Of a DNA stretch of 64,000 bases, positions 27,752 through 36,657 are shown in pieces (within the stretch, counting starts at the first letter, position 1; each line of letters opens with the position of its first letter). The notes beneath the pieces were generated by a model. That model searched no databases. It saw only the letters and a program-made list of their open reading frames with translations, and had not been told where the DNA came from. Both the position numbers and the translations under genes were made by a program. The stretch lies in the NCBI GenBank assembly GCA_001657395.1, contig LYSY01000001.1:186001-250000 (forward strand), written 5' to 3'. The DNA comes from Rhodospirillales bacterium BBD 1991-14. Lineage in GTDB: Bacteria > Pseudomonadota > Alphaproteobacteria > Kiloniellales > Kiloniellaceae.

Positions 27752-28717
27752 ATGAGCGACAAACCCCGTCTGTGGATCACCCGGAAGCTGTCCGCCGCGA
27801 CCGAAGCGAGAGCCCAGCACGACTACGACGTCATCCTCAACCCCGAAGACCGGGTCTTCACGGCTGAAGAACTCGTGGCCGGGAGCGCAGAGGTCGACGC
27901 AATCCTGCCCTGCCACTCGGAAGTCTTTTCGGCTGACGTGGCTGCAAGGCTTTCGGACCGGCTCAAAATCATCGCCAACCACTCGGTCGGTGTCGACCAC
28001 TGCGATCTGACCGCCCTGAAGGCGCAGGGCATTGTCGTCACCAACACGCCGGATGTGCTCTCCGACGCCACGGCGGAGATCGCCTTCCTGCTGCTGCTGG
28101 GGGCTGCGCGGCGCGCTTCGGAGGGCGACCGCATGGTCCGGGCCAGCGCCTGGACCTCCTGGAGCCCCGCCTTCATGGTGGGCCAGCAGGTGACGGGAAA
28201 GCGGCTGGGCATCGTCGGCATGGGCCGGGTCGGGCGGGTCATGGCGCGGCGCGCCCGCGGCTTCGATATGGAGGTCCACTACTACAACCGCAAACGCCTG
28301 ACCCCGGAACTGGAGGAGGGCGCGACCTTCCATGACAACCTGGACGATCTGCTGGCGGTCTCCGAGTTTCTCTCGCTGCACTGCCCGGCGACGCCGGAGA
28401 CCACCGACCTGATGAACCGGGAGCGTCTGGCGAAGCTGCCGGCAGGGGCGATCCTGGTGAACACCGCCCGCGGTGCCCTGGTGGACGAGGCGGCCCTGAT
28501 CGAGGCCCTGCAGTCCGGCCACCTGGCGGCGGCGGGCCTGGATGTCTTCCGCCAGGAGCCCGGCGGCAATCCGGCCTTCGCGGCGCTCGACACCCTCTTC
28601 ATGCTGCCGCATATCGGCTCGGCCACCCGCGACACCCGCGATGCCATGGGCTTTCGGGCCCTGGACAACCTGGATGCCTTCTTTGCGGGGCGAGAACCGG
28701 CGGACCGGGTGGCCTGA
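27752..28717 (+). CDS. D-2-hydroxyacid dehydrogenase, glyoxylate/hydroxypyruvate reductase type
   Basis: 321 residues. NAD(P)-binding GMGRVGRVMARRARGFDM, catalytic arginine in NTARGALVDEAAL, glutamate in DVFRQEPGG and histidine in LPHIGSATRDTRD. The full active site is present. It would interconvert a 2-oxoacid and D-2-hydroxyacid, possibly the product of the oxidase upstream. Confidence 0.92.
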   Translation: MSDKPRLWITRKLSAATEARAQHDYDVILNPEDRVFTAEELVAGSAEVDAILPCHSEVFSADVAARLSDRLKIIANHSVGVDHCDLTALKAQGIVVTNTPDVLSDATAEIAFLLLLGAARRASEGDRMVRASAWTSWSPAFMVGQQVTGKRLGIVGMGRVGRVMARRARGFDMEVHYYNRKRLTPELEEGATFHDNLDDLLAVSEFLSLHCPATPETTDLMNRERLAKLPAGAILVNTARGALVDEAALIEALQSGHLAAAGLDVFRQEPGGNPAFAALDTLFMLPHIGSATRDTRDAMGFRALDNLDAFFAGREPADRVA

Positions 28718-28942
28718 CCGGCAATCAGGGCTCTATGGCGGAAGCCCGCCGAAAGCGCTATACCCTTCGCAAGCAAGGCGGCCGCAAGGCTCCGCAAGCT
28801 GAGGGGGAGGGGGATCCTCCAGAACCGTTCCGGCCTGCGTTGTGCCCTTTCGGGGGCCGGCCGGGCACCGGCGGTGCCTTCGGCAGCTAGGAAAGCAGGG
28901 CCTTCGCGCGAAGGCCGCAAAGGGAGAACAGGAGGGAAGAGC

Positions 28943-30103
28943 ATGAACAAGGCATTGCTGGGAATGGCCCGGGGAATGGTCCTGGGGGCCGCGGGGCTGC
29001 TGGCAGGCGTTGGAACGGCCCAGGCCGAGCCCATGAAGATCGGCATGATCACCACGCTGTCGGGCGGCGGCTCCAGCCTGGGGATCGACGTGCGCGACGG
29101 CTTCCTGCTGGCGGTGAAGCAATCCGGCGCCAACGATGTCGAGGTCATCGTCGAGGACGATGCCCGCAAGCCGGACCTCGCCAAGCAGATCGCCGACAAG
29201 TTCATTCAGCGCGACAAGGTGGACATCCTGACCGGCATCATCTGGTCGAACCTGGCCATGGCGGTGGTACCGGCCAGCGTGCGCCAGGGCATCTTCTACA
29301 TCAGCCCCAATGCCGGGCCTTCGGCGCTGGCGGGCAAGGGCTGCCACGAGAACTACTTCAACGTCGCCTGGCAGAACGACAACCTGCACGAGGCCATGGG
29401 CGGCTACGTCCAGGCCAACGGCTTCGAGAAGCCCTTCATCCTGGCGCCCAACTATCCGGCGGGTCAGGACGCACTCACCGGCTTCAAGCGCTATTACACC
29501 GGCGAACTGGCGGGTGAGATCTACACCAAGCTCGGCCAGACCGATTACGCGGCAGAGATCGCCCAGATCCGCGCCGCCGATCCGGACTCGATCTTCTTCT
29601 TCCTGCCCGGCGGCATGGGTATCGCCTTCATGAAGCAGCTTGCCCAGTCCGGCCTCGACACACCGGTCTTCGGCCCCGCCTTTTCCTTTGACCAGGGTAT
29701 CCTGAAGGCCGTGGGCGATGCGGCGCTCGGCGTCAAGAACACCTCCCAGTGGTCCAAGGATATCGACAACCCCGCCAACAAGGCCTTCGTCGAAGCCTTC
29801 CAGGCGGAGTACGGGCGCCTCCCGTCGCTCTACGCCAGCCAGGGCTACGATGCCGCCAAGCTGATCCTGGCGGCCCAGGACAAGGCCGGCGGCCTGGAAG
29901 ACAAGGCAGCATTCCGCGCGGCCCTGAAGGAAGCGGACTTCAACTCCGTGCGCGGCGCCTTCGCGTTCGCCGACAACAATCACCCGGTGCAGGATATCTA
30001 CGTGCGCGAGGTGGTGAAGGAAGGCGACGTGCTGACCAACAAGATCGTCGGCGTCGGCCTTACCGGGCATGCCAACGCCTATGTCGCGGACTGCAAGATG
30101 TAG
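28943..30103 (+). CDS. Branched-chain-type ABC transporter substrate-binding protein
   Basis: 386 residues from ATG 28943, with GGAGGGAAGAG upstream. A signal peptide with cleavage near AQA-EP precedes a LivJ-like type I periplasmic binding fold (MKIGMITTLSGGGSSLGID, YISPNAGPSALAGKGC, FILAPNYPAGQDAL). Its ligand cannot be read; the nearby hmgA genes make an aromatic compound or amino acid a reasonable guess. A terminator-like hairpin follows. Confidence 0.9.
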   Translation: MNKALLGMARGMVLGAAGLLAGVGTAQAEPMKIGMITTLSGGGSSLGIDVRDGFLLAVKQSGANDVEVIVEDDARKPDLAKQIADKFIQRDKVDILTGIIWSNLAMAVVPASVRQGIFYISPNAGPSALAGKGCHENYFNVAWQNDNLHEAMGGYVQANGFEKPFILAPNYPAGQDALTGFKRYYTGELAGEIYTKLGQTDYAAEIAQIRAADPDSIFFFLPGGMGIAFMKQLAQSGLDTPVFGPAFSFDQGILKAVGDAALGVKNTSQWSKDIDNPANKAFVEAFQAEYGRLPSLYASQGYDAAKLILAAQDKAGGLEDKAAFRAALKEADFNSVRGAFAFADNNHPVQDIYVREVVKEGDVLTNKIVGVGLTGHANAYVADCKM

Positions 30104-30122
30104 CGCCGCGGCGATGCAGGTC

Positions 30123-30157
30123 ACGGGGGCTGCCGTCCGGCGGCCCCCGTTTGTTTT
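30123..30157 (+). terminator. Terminator-like hairpin after the LivJ-type gene
   Basis: Stem ACGGGGGCTGCC (30123-30134) with GGCGGCCCCCGT (30139-30150), loop GTCC, one G-T wobble, followed by TTGTTTT. This has the form of an intrinsic terminator, but it lies between the binding-protein and permease genes, so partial read-through is expected. Confidence 0.7.
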
Positions 30158-30187
30158 CAGGGTCCTCTACCAGCCGCCGGGCGCAGC

Positions 30188-31108
30188 GTGTCCTTTGCCT
30201 TCCTGATCGAGCAGCTTCTGAACGGTCTTCAGTTCGGCGTCATGCTGTTTCTGATGGCCGCCGGCCTGACCCTGGTCTTCGGCGTCATGGGCCTGATCAA
30301 CCTTGCCCACGGCTCCCTCTTCATGCTGGGTGCCTTCTTCTGTTCCTGGATCGCCGAGGCCAGCGGCTCGTTCTGGATCGGGCTTGGCGGCGGTTTCCTG
30401 GCCGCGGCCGCGGCCGGCGCGCTGATCGAATTCGTCGTCATCCGGCGGCTCTATGACCGCGACCACCTGGACCAAGTCCTGGCGACCTTTGCCCTGATCC
30501 TGATCTTCTCCGAAGTGACGCGCTGGGTATTCGGGGACCAGCCGCTCTATCTCGACATTCCGACGCTGCTGTCCGGCTTTCTGCCGCTGCCCGGCGGCGG
30601 GGGCTATCCGGTCTACCGACTGGCGATCATCGTCGTCGGGTTGCTGACCGCTTACGGGCTCTACCTGCTGATCACGCGGACACGCCTCGGCATGCGCATC
30701 CGCGCCGGAGAGTCGGACCGGGAGATGATCGGCGCCCTTGGCGTTGACATCCGCAAGCTCTACACCGCCGTCTTCGCCCTCGGCGCCGCGCTGGCCGGAC
30801 TTGCCGGCGGCATGGTGGGGGCGCTGCAGTCGGTACAGGTCGGCATGGGCGAGCCGGTGCTGATCCTTGCCTTCGTGGTCATCGTCATCGGCGGCATCGG
30901 CTCGGTGAAGGGGGCGCTGGTCGCCTCTATCCTGGTGGGCCTGACCGACACCCTGGGCCGGGTCTTCCTGCCCCAGGCCTTTGCGTTGGTGCTCCCGGTC
31001 GCCGAGGCCACAGCCGTCGGTTCCGCCCTGGCGTCGGTTGCCATCTATCTTCTCATGGCGGCGATTCTCGCCTGGCGGCCCAAGGGCCTCTTCCCGGTGA
31101 ATGCGTGA
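30188..31108 (+). CDS. Branched-chain-type ABC permease, LivH-like
   Basis: 306 residues, about eight membrane segments. It contains GVMGLINLAHGSLFMLGAF and VIGGIGSVKGALVASI, family signatures shared with UrtB. GTG start. The end overlaps the LivM-like gene by 8 bases. Confidence 0.92.
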   Translation: MSFAFLIEQLLNGLQFGVMLFLMAAGLTLVFGVMGLINLAHGSLFMLGAFFCSWIAEASGSFWIGLGGGFLAAAAAGALIEFVVIRRLYDRDHLDQVLATFALILIFSEVTRWVFGDQPLYLDIPTLLSGFLPLPGGGGYPVYRLAIIVVGLLTAYGLYLLITRTRLGMRIRAGESDREMIGALGVDIRKLYTAVFALGAALAGLAGGMVGALQSVQVGMGEPVLILAFVVIVIGGIGSVKGALVASILVGLTDTLGRVFLPQAFALVLPVAEATAVGSALASVAIYLLMAAILAWRPKGLFPVNA

Positions 31109-32108
31109 GCCGCCGGCGATGATCGAACGCTCCCGCGAAACCCTGGTGAACGCCGTGCTGGCGGGGCTGCTGCTGGCAGCGCCCCTTGTCGCGACGGCGC
31201 TGGACGAGCCCTTCTACGTCTCCCTGGCCAGCCGGGTGGCGATCCTCGCCCTGGCCGGCGTCGGCCTCAACCTCGCGCTCGGCTATGGCGGCATGGTGAG
31301 TTTCGGCCACGCAGCCTTCTTCGGCCTCGGCGGCTATGTGGCCGGCATCGCCGCCTTCCATGCCTTCGAGGGCTCGGCCTTCATCATCTGGCCGGTCACC
31401 ATCGGGGGCAGCGACCAGCTTCTGGTCGTTTGGCTGGTGGCCGCCCTGGTGGCTGCGCTGGCGGCGCTCGCCATCGGCGCCATCTCGCTGCGCACCTCCG
31501 GCGTCTACTTCATCATGATCACCCTGGCCTTCGCCCAGATGATCTATTACCTGGCGATCTCCATACCCGCCTATGGTGGCGAGGACGGGCTTGCGATCTA
31601 CCTGCGCAACCAGCTGCCGCTGGCCGACAGCAACGACCCATTGGTGTTCTTCTTCCTCTGCTACGGTCTGCTGCTGCTGGCGTTGTTTGTCTCCGCGCGC
31701 ATCGTGGCCGCGCCCTTCGGCATGGCGCTGCAGTGCGCGCGCATGAACGAGGTGCGCCTCGCCACGTCGGGCATCGCGCCTTACCCGGTAAAGCTCACCG
31801 CCTTCGTGATCTCCGCCGTGATCACCGGCATCGCCGGGGCGCTCTTCGCGGACCTGAATGGCTTCGTCGGCCCCTCCATGCTTTCCTGGCACCGCTCGGG
31901 CGAGATCATGATCTTCGTCATCCTGGGCGGGGTCGGCCGCCTGTTCGGCCCGCTGGCCGGGGCTGCGCTCTTCATTCTGCTGGAAAGCTTCATCGGCGGC
32001 TTCACAGACCGCTGGCAGCTCCTGCTCGGTGCGGTGCTGCTCGGCGTGGTGCTCTTCGCGCGCGGCGGGGTGATGGGGCTGCTGGCGGGGAGGGCGCGCC
32101 ATGACTGA
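31101..32108 (+). CDS. Branched-chain-type ABC permease, LivM-like
   Basis: 335 residues with GYGGMVSFGHAAFFGLGGYVAG, TSGVYFIMITLAFAQMIYY and LGGVGRLFGPLAGA. Second membrane subunit of the importer. Overlaps both neighbours by 8 bases. Confidence 0.92.
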   Translation: MREPPAMIERSRETLVNAVLAGLLLAAPLVATALDEPFYVSLASRVAILALAGVGLNLALGYGGMVSFGHAAFFGLGGYVAGIAAFHAFEGSAFIIWPVTIGGSDQLLVVWLVAALVAALAALAIGAISLRTSGVYFIMITLAFAQMIYYLAISIPAYGGEDGLAIYLRNQLPLADSNDPLVFFFLCYGLLLLALFVSARIVAAPFGMALQCARMNEVRLATSGIAPYPVKLTAFVISAVITGIAGALFADLNGFVGPSMLSWHRSGEIMIFVILGGVGRLFGPLAGAALFILLESFIGGFTDRWQLLLGAVLLGVVLFARGGVMGLLAGRARHD

Positions 32109-32847
32109 GCCGCTGCTGGAGCTGCGGGGCCTGAGCAAGGCCTTTGGCGCCGTGAGGGCCTGCGATGGCGTCGACCTCACGCTGTTGCCTGGGGAGATCC
32201 ACGCCCTCATCGGCCCTAACGGCGCCGGCAAGTCGACCCTGATCGCCCAGGTCGCCGGCTGGCTGAAACCGGACGCCGGTGCGGTGCACCTGTTGGGGGA
32301 GGACGTTTCCCACCTCTCCGTCGCAGCCCGGGCGAACCGCGGCCTGGGGCGCAGCTTCCAGGTTTCGTCGCTGGCTGGGGAATTCAGCGCTCTGGGCAAC
32401 GTCCTCCTGGCGCTGCAGGGGCGCGACCACGGCGCCTTTCGGTTCTGGTCGCCGCTGCGCAAGGACACGCGCCTGCGCGCAGAGGCCATGGCAATTCTGG
32501 AGCGCGTCGGCCTGGCGGAACGCGCCACGGTGCAGGTCTCGACTCTCTCCCATGGCGAACGCCGCCTCCTGGAGATTGCCCTGGCGCTCGCCCTGCGGCC
32601 AAAGGTGCTGCTGCTGGACGAACCCATGGCCGGCCTCGGCCCGGAAGGCACGCGCCAGCTCACCGAATTTCTGCAGCCGCTGAAGAACGAGGCGGCAATC
32701 CTGCTGGTGGAGCATGACATGGACGCGGTCTTCGCTCTGGCCGACCGCATTTCGGTCCTGGTCTACGGCAAGGTCATCGCCTCCGGCCCGGTGGAGGAAA
32801 TCCGCCGCTCCGCCGCGGTGCGCGAAGCCTATCTGGGGGATTCCTGA
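32101..32847 (+). CDS. Branched-chain-type ABC ATPase, LivG-like
   Basis: 248 residues with Walker A GPNGAGKST, signature LSHGERRLLEIALAL, Walker B LLLDEPMAGL and switch histidine in LLVEHDMDAV. Its last base is the first base of the next gene's ATG (TGATG overlap). Confidence 0.93.
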   Translation: MTEPLLELRGLSKAFGAVRACDGVDLTLLPGEIHALIGPNGAGKSTLIAQVAGWLKPDAGAVHLLGEDVSHLSVAARANRGLGRSFQVSSLAGEFSALGNVLLALQGRDHGAFRFWSPLRKDTRLRAEAMAILERVGLAERATVQVSTLSHGERRLLEIALALALRPKVLLLDEPMAGLGPEGTRQLTEFLQPLKNEAAILLVEHDMDAVFALADRISVLVYGKVIASGPVEEIRRSAAVREAYLGDS

Positions 32848-33533
32848 TGCTGGAGGTCAGAGGCATCGAAGCCGCCTACGGCTCCTCCCAGGCGCTTTTC
32901 GGCGTCGATCTGGCCGTCGGCGAAGGGCAGATGGTGGCGCTGCTCGGGCGCAACGGCATGGGCAAGACTACGACCATCCGCACCCTCTGCGGCCTGATGC
33001 CGGCGCGCGCCGGCAGGCTGCGCTTTCTCGGCGAGGACATCGGCGGCCTGCCGGCCTACCGCATCGCCCGGCGCGGTGTCGGCCTGGTGCCGGAGGGGCG
33101 GCGCTGCTTTCCGAACCTGACGGTGCGCGAAAACCTGCTGGCCACCGCGCGCGGTGAGGGCTGGGACCGCGCCGCCGTCGCCAGGCTGTTCCCGCGGCTT
33201 GAGGAACGCGCCGAGCAGATGGCACGGACTCTGTCCGGCGGCGAGCAGCAGATGCTGGCCATCGGGCGCGCGCTGATGACCAACCCGCGCCTGCTGATCC
33301 TCGACGAGGCGACGGAGGGGCTGGCGCCGGTCATCCGGCATGAGATCTGGGCCGCCATCGCCGCAGTGAAGGCCCGCGGCCAGGCGATCCTCATCGTCGA
33401 CAAGAACCTGAAAGACCTGCTGCCGCTCTCGGACGCCTGCGTGATCCTCGAAAAAGGCCGCAGCGTCTGGTGTGGCAACCCGGACGACCTTGCAGCCGAT
33501 GCCGACCTTCAGGACCGCTATCTCGGACTGTGA
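32847..33533 (+). CDS. Branched-chain-type ABC ATPase, LivF-like
   Basis: 228 residues with Walker A GRNGMGKTT, signature LSGGEQQMLAIGRAL and Walker B LLILDEATEGLAP. Where LivF usually has a histidine after Walker B (LVEQ/H), this one reads ILIVDKNLKDLL, as in some LivF proteins. Last gene of the importer operon, convergent with marR 4 bases on. Confidence 0.92.
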   Translation: MLEVRGIEAAYGSSQALFGVDLAVGEGQMVALLGRNGMGKTTTIRTLCGLMPARAGRLRFLGEDIGGLPAYRIARRGVGLVPEGRRCFPNLTVRENLLATARGEGWDRAAVARLFPRLEERAEQMARTLSGGEQQMLAIGRALMTNPRLLILDEATEGLAPVIRHEIWAAIAAVKARGQAILIVDKNLKDLLPLSDACVILEKGRSVWCGNPDDLAADADLQDRYLGL

Positions 33534-33537
33534 AGGC

Positions 33538-34095
33538 TCAAGCCGCCCGGGTGCGTCGTGACTGCAGGGCGGTTGGTCCCTTGCCCTCCGCCGTCCCGCG
33601 CCGGGACAGCAGGGAGGATTTCTTGTGGATGCCGAGCGCCCGTTCCAGCACGGCCATGCCTTTGACCAGCGCCTCGCGGTCCTCCGCCGACAGTCCCTCC
33701 ATCAGCTCCGCCTCGAAGCGCAGGACCTTCGGCGCCAGCCTGCGGTAGGCGGCCATGCCGGCAGAGGAGAGGGCGAGATGCTCGATGCGACGGTCCTGTT
33801 CGTCGGTGTGGCGCTGCAGCCAGCGGCGGCGTTGCAGGGCGGCCACGGCGCGGCTGACCTTGGTCTTGTGCATGGCCGAGTGCGCGCCGATCTCGGTGGC
33901 CGTGGCGACGCCGAACTGGCCGAGGGTGGCCAGGGTCCGCCATTCCGGCACCGTCAGGCCGAACTCGTTGCGGTAGATGGCCGAGAACTGGCGGCTGGCG
34001 ATGGCCGCGGCGCGGTTCAGCCGGTAGGGCAGGAAGGACTCCAGCTCCAGGGCGTCCGGCGCCTGGGCCTGTGATGGATCGGTCTTCAGGGTCAT
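33538..34095 (-). CDS. MarR-family regulator, probable repressor of hmgA
   Basis: 185 residues from ATG 34095. Winged helix core TATEIGAHSAMHKTKVSRAVAALQRRRWL with the wing HTDEQDRRIEHLALS. It is divergent from hmgA, and a perfect inverted repeat lies between the two genes. A minus-strand promoter (TTGTGA, 16 bases, TATCAA) overlaps that repeat, which suggests autorepression. The effector could be homogentisate or a related aromatic acid. Confidence 0.88.
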   Translation of the reverse strand: MTLKTDPSQAQAPDALELESFLPYRLNRAAAIASRQFSAIYRNEFGLTVPEWRTLATLGQFGVATATEIGAHSAMHKTKVSRAVAALQRRRWLQRHTDEQDRRIEHLALSSAGMAAYRRLAPKVLRFEAELMEGLSAEDREALVKGMAVLERALGIHKKSSLLSRRGTAEGKGPTALQSRRTRAA

Positions 34096-34164
34096 TGCAT
34101 GCAAATCCCTGTTCTGGTCCCCGTTCTCTTGTCGCCGCACCTTCTGTGTTGTTTCAGCGGCGCT

Positions 34165-34188
34165 TGATAGTTACATCTGCAACTATCA
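34165..34188. promoter_or_regulatory. Candidate MarR operator between marR and hmgA
   Basis: Perfect inverted repeat TGATAGTT (34165-34172), 8-base spacer, AACTATCA (34181-34188). It lies 70 bases from the regulator start and 95 from hmgA, in the only AT-rich part of the divergent region. Arm length and spacing suit a winged-helix dimer such as MarR. Confidence 0.7.
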
Positions 34189-34282
34189 CAAAGACCCGGG
34201 TCTGTGCAAGCGGTCCGGTACGGGCGCGCAGGTCTGGCGGCCTTCGGCTGCCGCTTGAGAAAGAGGATGAAGGAGTGAGCCC

Positions 34283-35581
34283 ATGGCGCTGAGCTATCTC
34301 TCAGGCTTCGGCAACGAGTTTCAGAGCGAGGCCCTGCCGGGTGCCCTGCCGCTGGGGCAGAATTCGCCCCAGCGCTGTCCCTACGGCCTCTATGCCGAGC
34401 AACTGAGCGGCACCGCCTTCACCGCGCCGCGGGCCAGCAACGCGCGCTCCTGGCTCTACCGTATCCGGCCCTCGGTCAGTCACCAGGGTCCCTTCAAGAC
34501 CGTGGATCTGCCGCTCTGGGAAACTGCACCGCGGCCGGCGGCGGCGGGGCTGGCGCTGGGTCCGCTGCGCTGGGGGCCGCCGCCGATCCCGGAGGAGGCG
34601 CTGACCTTCGTGACCGGCATGCGGACCATGACCGCCGCCGGCGATGCCCGCGTGCAGGACGGCATGGCCGCCCACCTCTACTTCGCCACCCGCTCGATGG
34701 AGCGGGAGTACTTCTACAACGCCGACGGCGAAATGCTGGTGGTGCCGCAGCAGGGCGGCCTGCGCTTTGCCACCGAACTCGGCATCCTGGAGGTGACGCC
34801 GGGCGAGATCTGCGTGCTGCCGCGCGGCGTGAAGTTCCGCGCCGAACTGCTTGACGGACCGGCACGAGGTTATGTTTGCGAGAACTACGGCGCGCGCCTG
34901 GCGCTCCCCGGCCTCGGGCCCATCGGCGCCAACGGCCTCGCCAGCCCGCGCGATTTCCAGGCGCCGGTCGCTGCCTACGAGGACACGGCGGAAGAGGCGC
35001 GCCTGACGGTGAAGTGGGGCGGTGCCTTCCAGGGCTGCACAATCGCCCAGTCGCCCCTCGACGTGGTCGCCTGGCATGGCAACTACGCACCCTACAAGTA
35101 TGATCTCCGGACCTTTTCTCCGGTCGGCTCTGTCCTGGTGGATCATCCCGACCCATCGATCTTCACGGTGCTGACCTCGGCCTCGGCGACGCCCGGCACC
35201 GCCAACGTGGACTTTGTCATCTTTCCCGACCGCTGGATGGTGGCGGAAGGGACCTTCCGCCCGCCCTGGTACCACATGAACGTGATGTCGGAGTTCATGG
35301 GCCTGATCTACGGCGTCTACGATGCCAAGCCGGACGGTTTCCAGCCCGGCGGCATGAGTCTGCACAACGCCATGCTGCCCCACGGACCCGACCGCAACGC
35401 CTTTGCCAAGGCGAGCACGGAAGACCTGGGTCCGGCCAAGCAAAGCGGCACCCTGGCATTCATGTTCGAAACCAGGTTTCCACAGCAAGTTACTGATTTT
35501 GCGGCTAATCTGGAGACTTTGGATCAGGATTACGTGAGCTGCTGGGACGGCCTTGAAAAGCAGTTCGACGGCACGCCGTAG
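34283..35581 (+). CDS. hmgA: Homogentisate 1,2-dioxygenase
   Basis: 432 residues, normal length. Ring-cleaving iron enzyme of tyrosine and phenylalanine degradation, giving maleylacetoacetate. It begins [21 protein letters not shown] and has the iron-site region [15 protein letters not shown] and [13 protein letters not shown]. It is followed at 30 bases by fumarylacetoacetate hydrolase. Maleylacetoacetate isomerase and 4-hydroxyphenylpyruvate dioxygenase are not in the window. Confidence 0.97.
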   Translation: MALSYLSGFGNEFQSEALPGALPLGQNSPQRCPYGLYAEQLSGTAFTAPRASNARSWLYRIRPSVSHQGPFKTVDLPLWETAPRPAAAGLALGPLRWGPPPIPEEALTFVTGMRTMTAAGDARVQDGMAAHLYFATRSMEREYFYNADGEMLVVPQQGGLRFATELGILEVTPGEICVLPRGVKFRAELLDGPARGYVCENYGARLALPGLGPIGANGLASPRDFQAPVAAYEDTAEEARLTVKWGGAFQGCTIAQSPLDVVAWHGNYAPYKYDLRTFSPVGSVLVDHPDPSIFTVLTSASATPGTANVDFVIFPDRWMVAEGTFRPPWYHMNVMSEFMGLIYGVYDAKPDGFQPGGMSLHNAMLPHGPDRNAFAKASTEDLGPAKQSGTLAFMFETRFPQQVTDFAANLETLDQDYVSCWDGLEKQFDGTP

Positions 35582-35611
35582 CGACCTGTTCGACACAAAG
35601 AAGGGGGACCC

Positions 35612-36640
35612 ATGAAACTCGCAACCCTGAAGGACGGCAGCCGCGACGGCCGCCTGCTGATCGTCTCACGCGATCTTTCCCGGGCGGTGAAGGCGCAGAC
35701 CGTGACGACGCTGCAGGCGGCCCTCGACGACTGGGCCGCGATGGCCCCGGGCCTGGAGGCCGAAGCGGTGGCTTTGGAGAAGATCGTCGAAGCTGGCGGC
35801 GACGGCGGCGACAGCTTCCCCTTTGAGCCGGCGAAATGCCATTCGCCGCTGCCGCGGGCCTATCAGTGGGCCGACGGCTCGGCCTACGTGAACCACGTGG
35901 AACTGGTGCGCAAGGCGCGCGGCGCGGAGATGCCGGAAAGCTTCTGGACCGACCCCTTGATGTACCAGGGCGGCTCCGACTCCTTCCTCGGCCCTTGCGA
36001 CCCGATCCCCTTCGTCGATCCGGCCTGGGGCCTGGACCTGGAGGGTGAAGTGGCGGTAATCGTCGACGACGTCGCCCCCGGCACGGCGCCGGCCCAGGCC
36101 GCGGAAGCGATCCGTCTGGTCATGCTGGTGAACGACGTCAGCCTGCGCGGCCTGATCCCCGGCGAACTGGCCAAGGGCTTCGGCTTCTTTCAGGCCAAGC
36201 CCTCCTCGGCCTTCTCGCCGGTTGCCGTAACCCCGGATGAACTGGGCCCTGCCTGGGATGGTGCGAAGCTCAGCCTGCCGCTGCTGGTGCACCTCAACGG
36301 CGAGCCCTTCGGCAAGGCCGAAGCGGGAGAGGACATGACCTTCGACTTCGGCCAGCTCATCGCCCACGCGGCGCGCTCCCGCCCCTTGGCCGCCGGCAGC
36401 ATCATCGGCTCCGGCACCGTCTCCAACCGCGATGCCTCGGGCGGGCCCGGCAAGCCGGTCGGGGCCGGCGGGCGTGGCTATTCTTGCATCGCCGAGCTGC
36501 GCATGGTGGAAACCATCCTGGACGGTGACGCCAAGACGCCCTTCTTGCAGGACGGCGACAGCGTTCGGATCGAGATGCCGGATGCCGATGGGCAATCGAT
36601 CTTCGGCGTCATCGACCAGCGTGTGGAGAAAACGGGCTAG
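35612..36640 (+). CDS. Fumarylacetoacetate hydrolase family protein, probable fumarylacetoacetase
   Basis: 342 residues. It contains YQWADGSAYVNHVELVRKARG, LDLEGEVAVIVDDV, LVNDVSLRGLIPGELAKGFGFFQAKP and GSGTVSNRDASGG, features of bacterial FAH enzymes found beside hmgA. It splits fumarylacetoacetate to fumarate and acetoacetate. GGGGGA precedes the ATG. Convergent with the multihaem cytochrome gene. Confidence 0.92.
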   Translation: MKLATLKDGSRDGRLLIVSRDLSRAVKAQTVTTLQAALDDWAAMAPGLEAEAVALEKIVEAGGDGGDSFPFEPAKCHSPLPRAYQWADGSAYVNHVELVRKARGAEMPESFWTDPLMYQGGSDSFLGPCDPIPFVDPAWGLDLEGEVAVIVDDVAPGTAPAQAAEAIRLVMLVNDVSLRGLIPGELAKGFGFFQAKPSSAFSPVAVTPDELGPAWDGAKLSLPLLVHLNGEPFGKAEAGEDMTFDFGQLIAHAARSRPLAAGSIIGSGTVSNRDASGGPGKPVGAGGRGYSCIAELRMVETILDGDAKTPFLQDGDSVRIEMPDADGQSIFGVIDQRVEKTG

Positions 36641-36657
36641 CACCAGGCCGTCAGCGT

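Noticed and set aside
31053-32750. Minus-strand open frame of about 565 codons opposite the LivM/LivG-like genes
   Set aside because: Antisense to two genes with intact family motifs; low-complexity translation.
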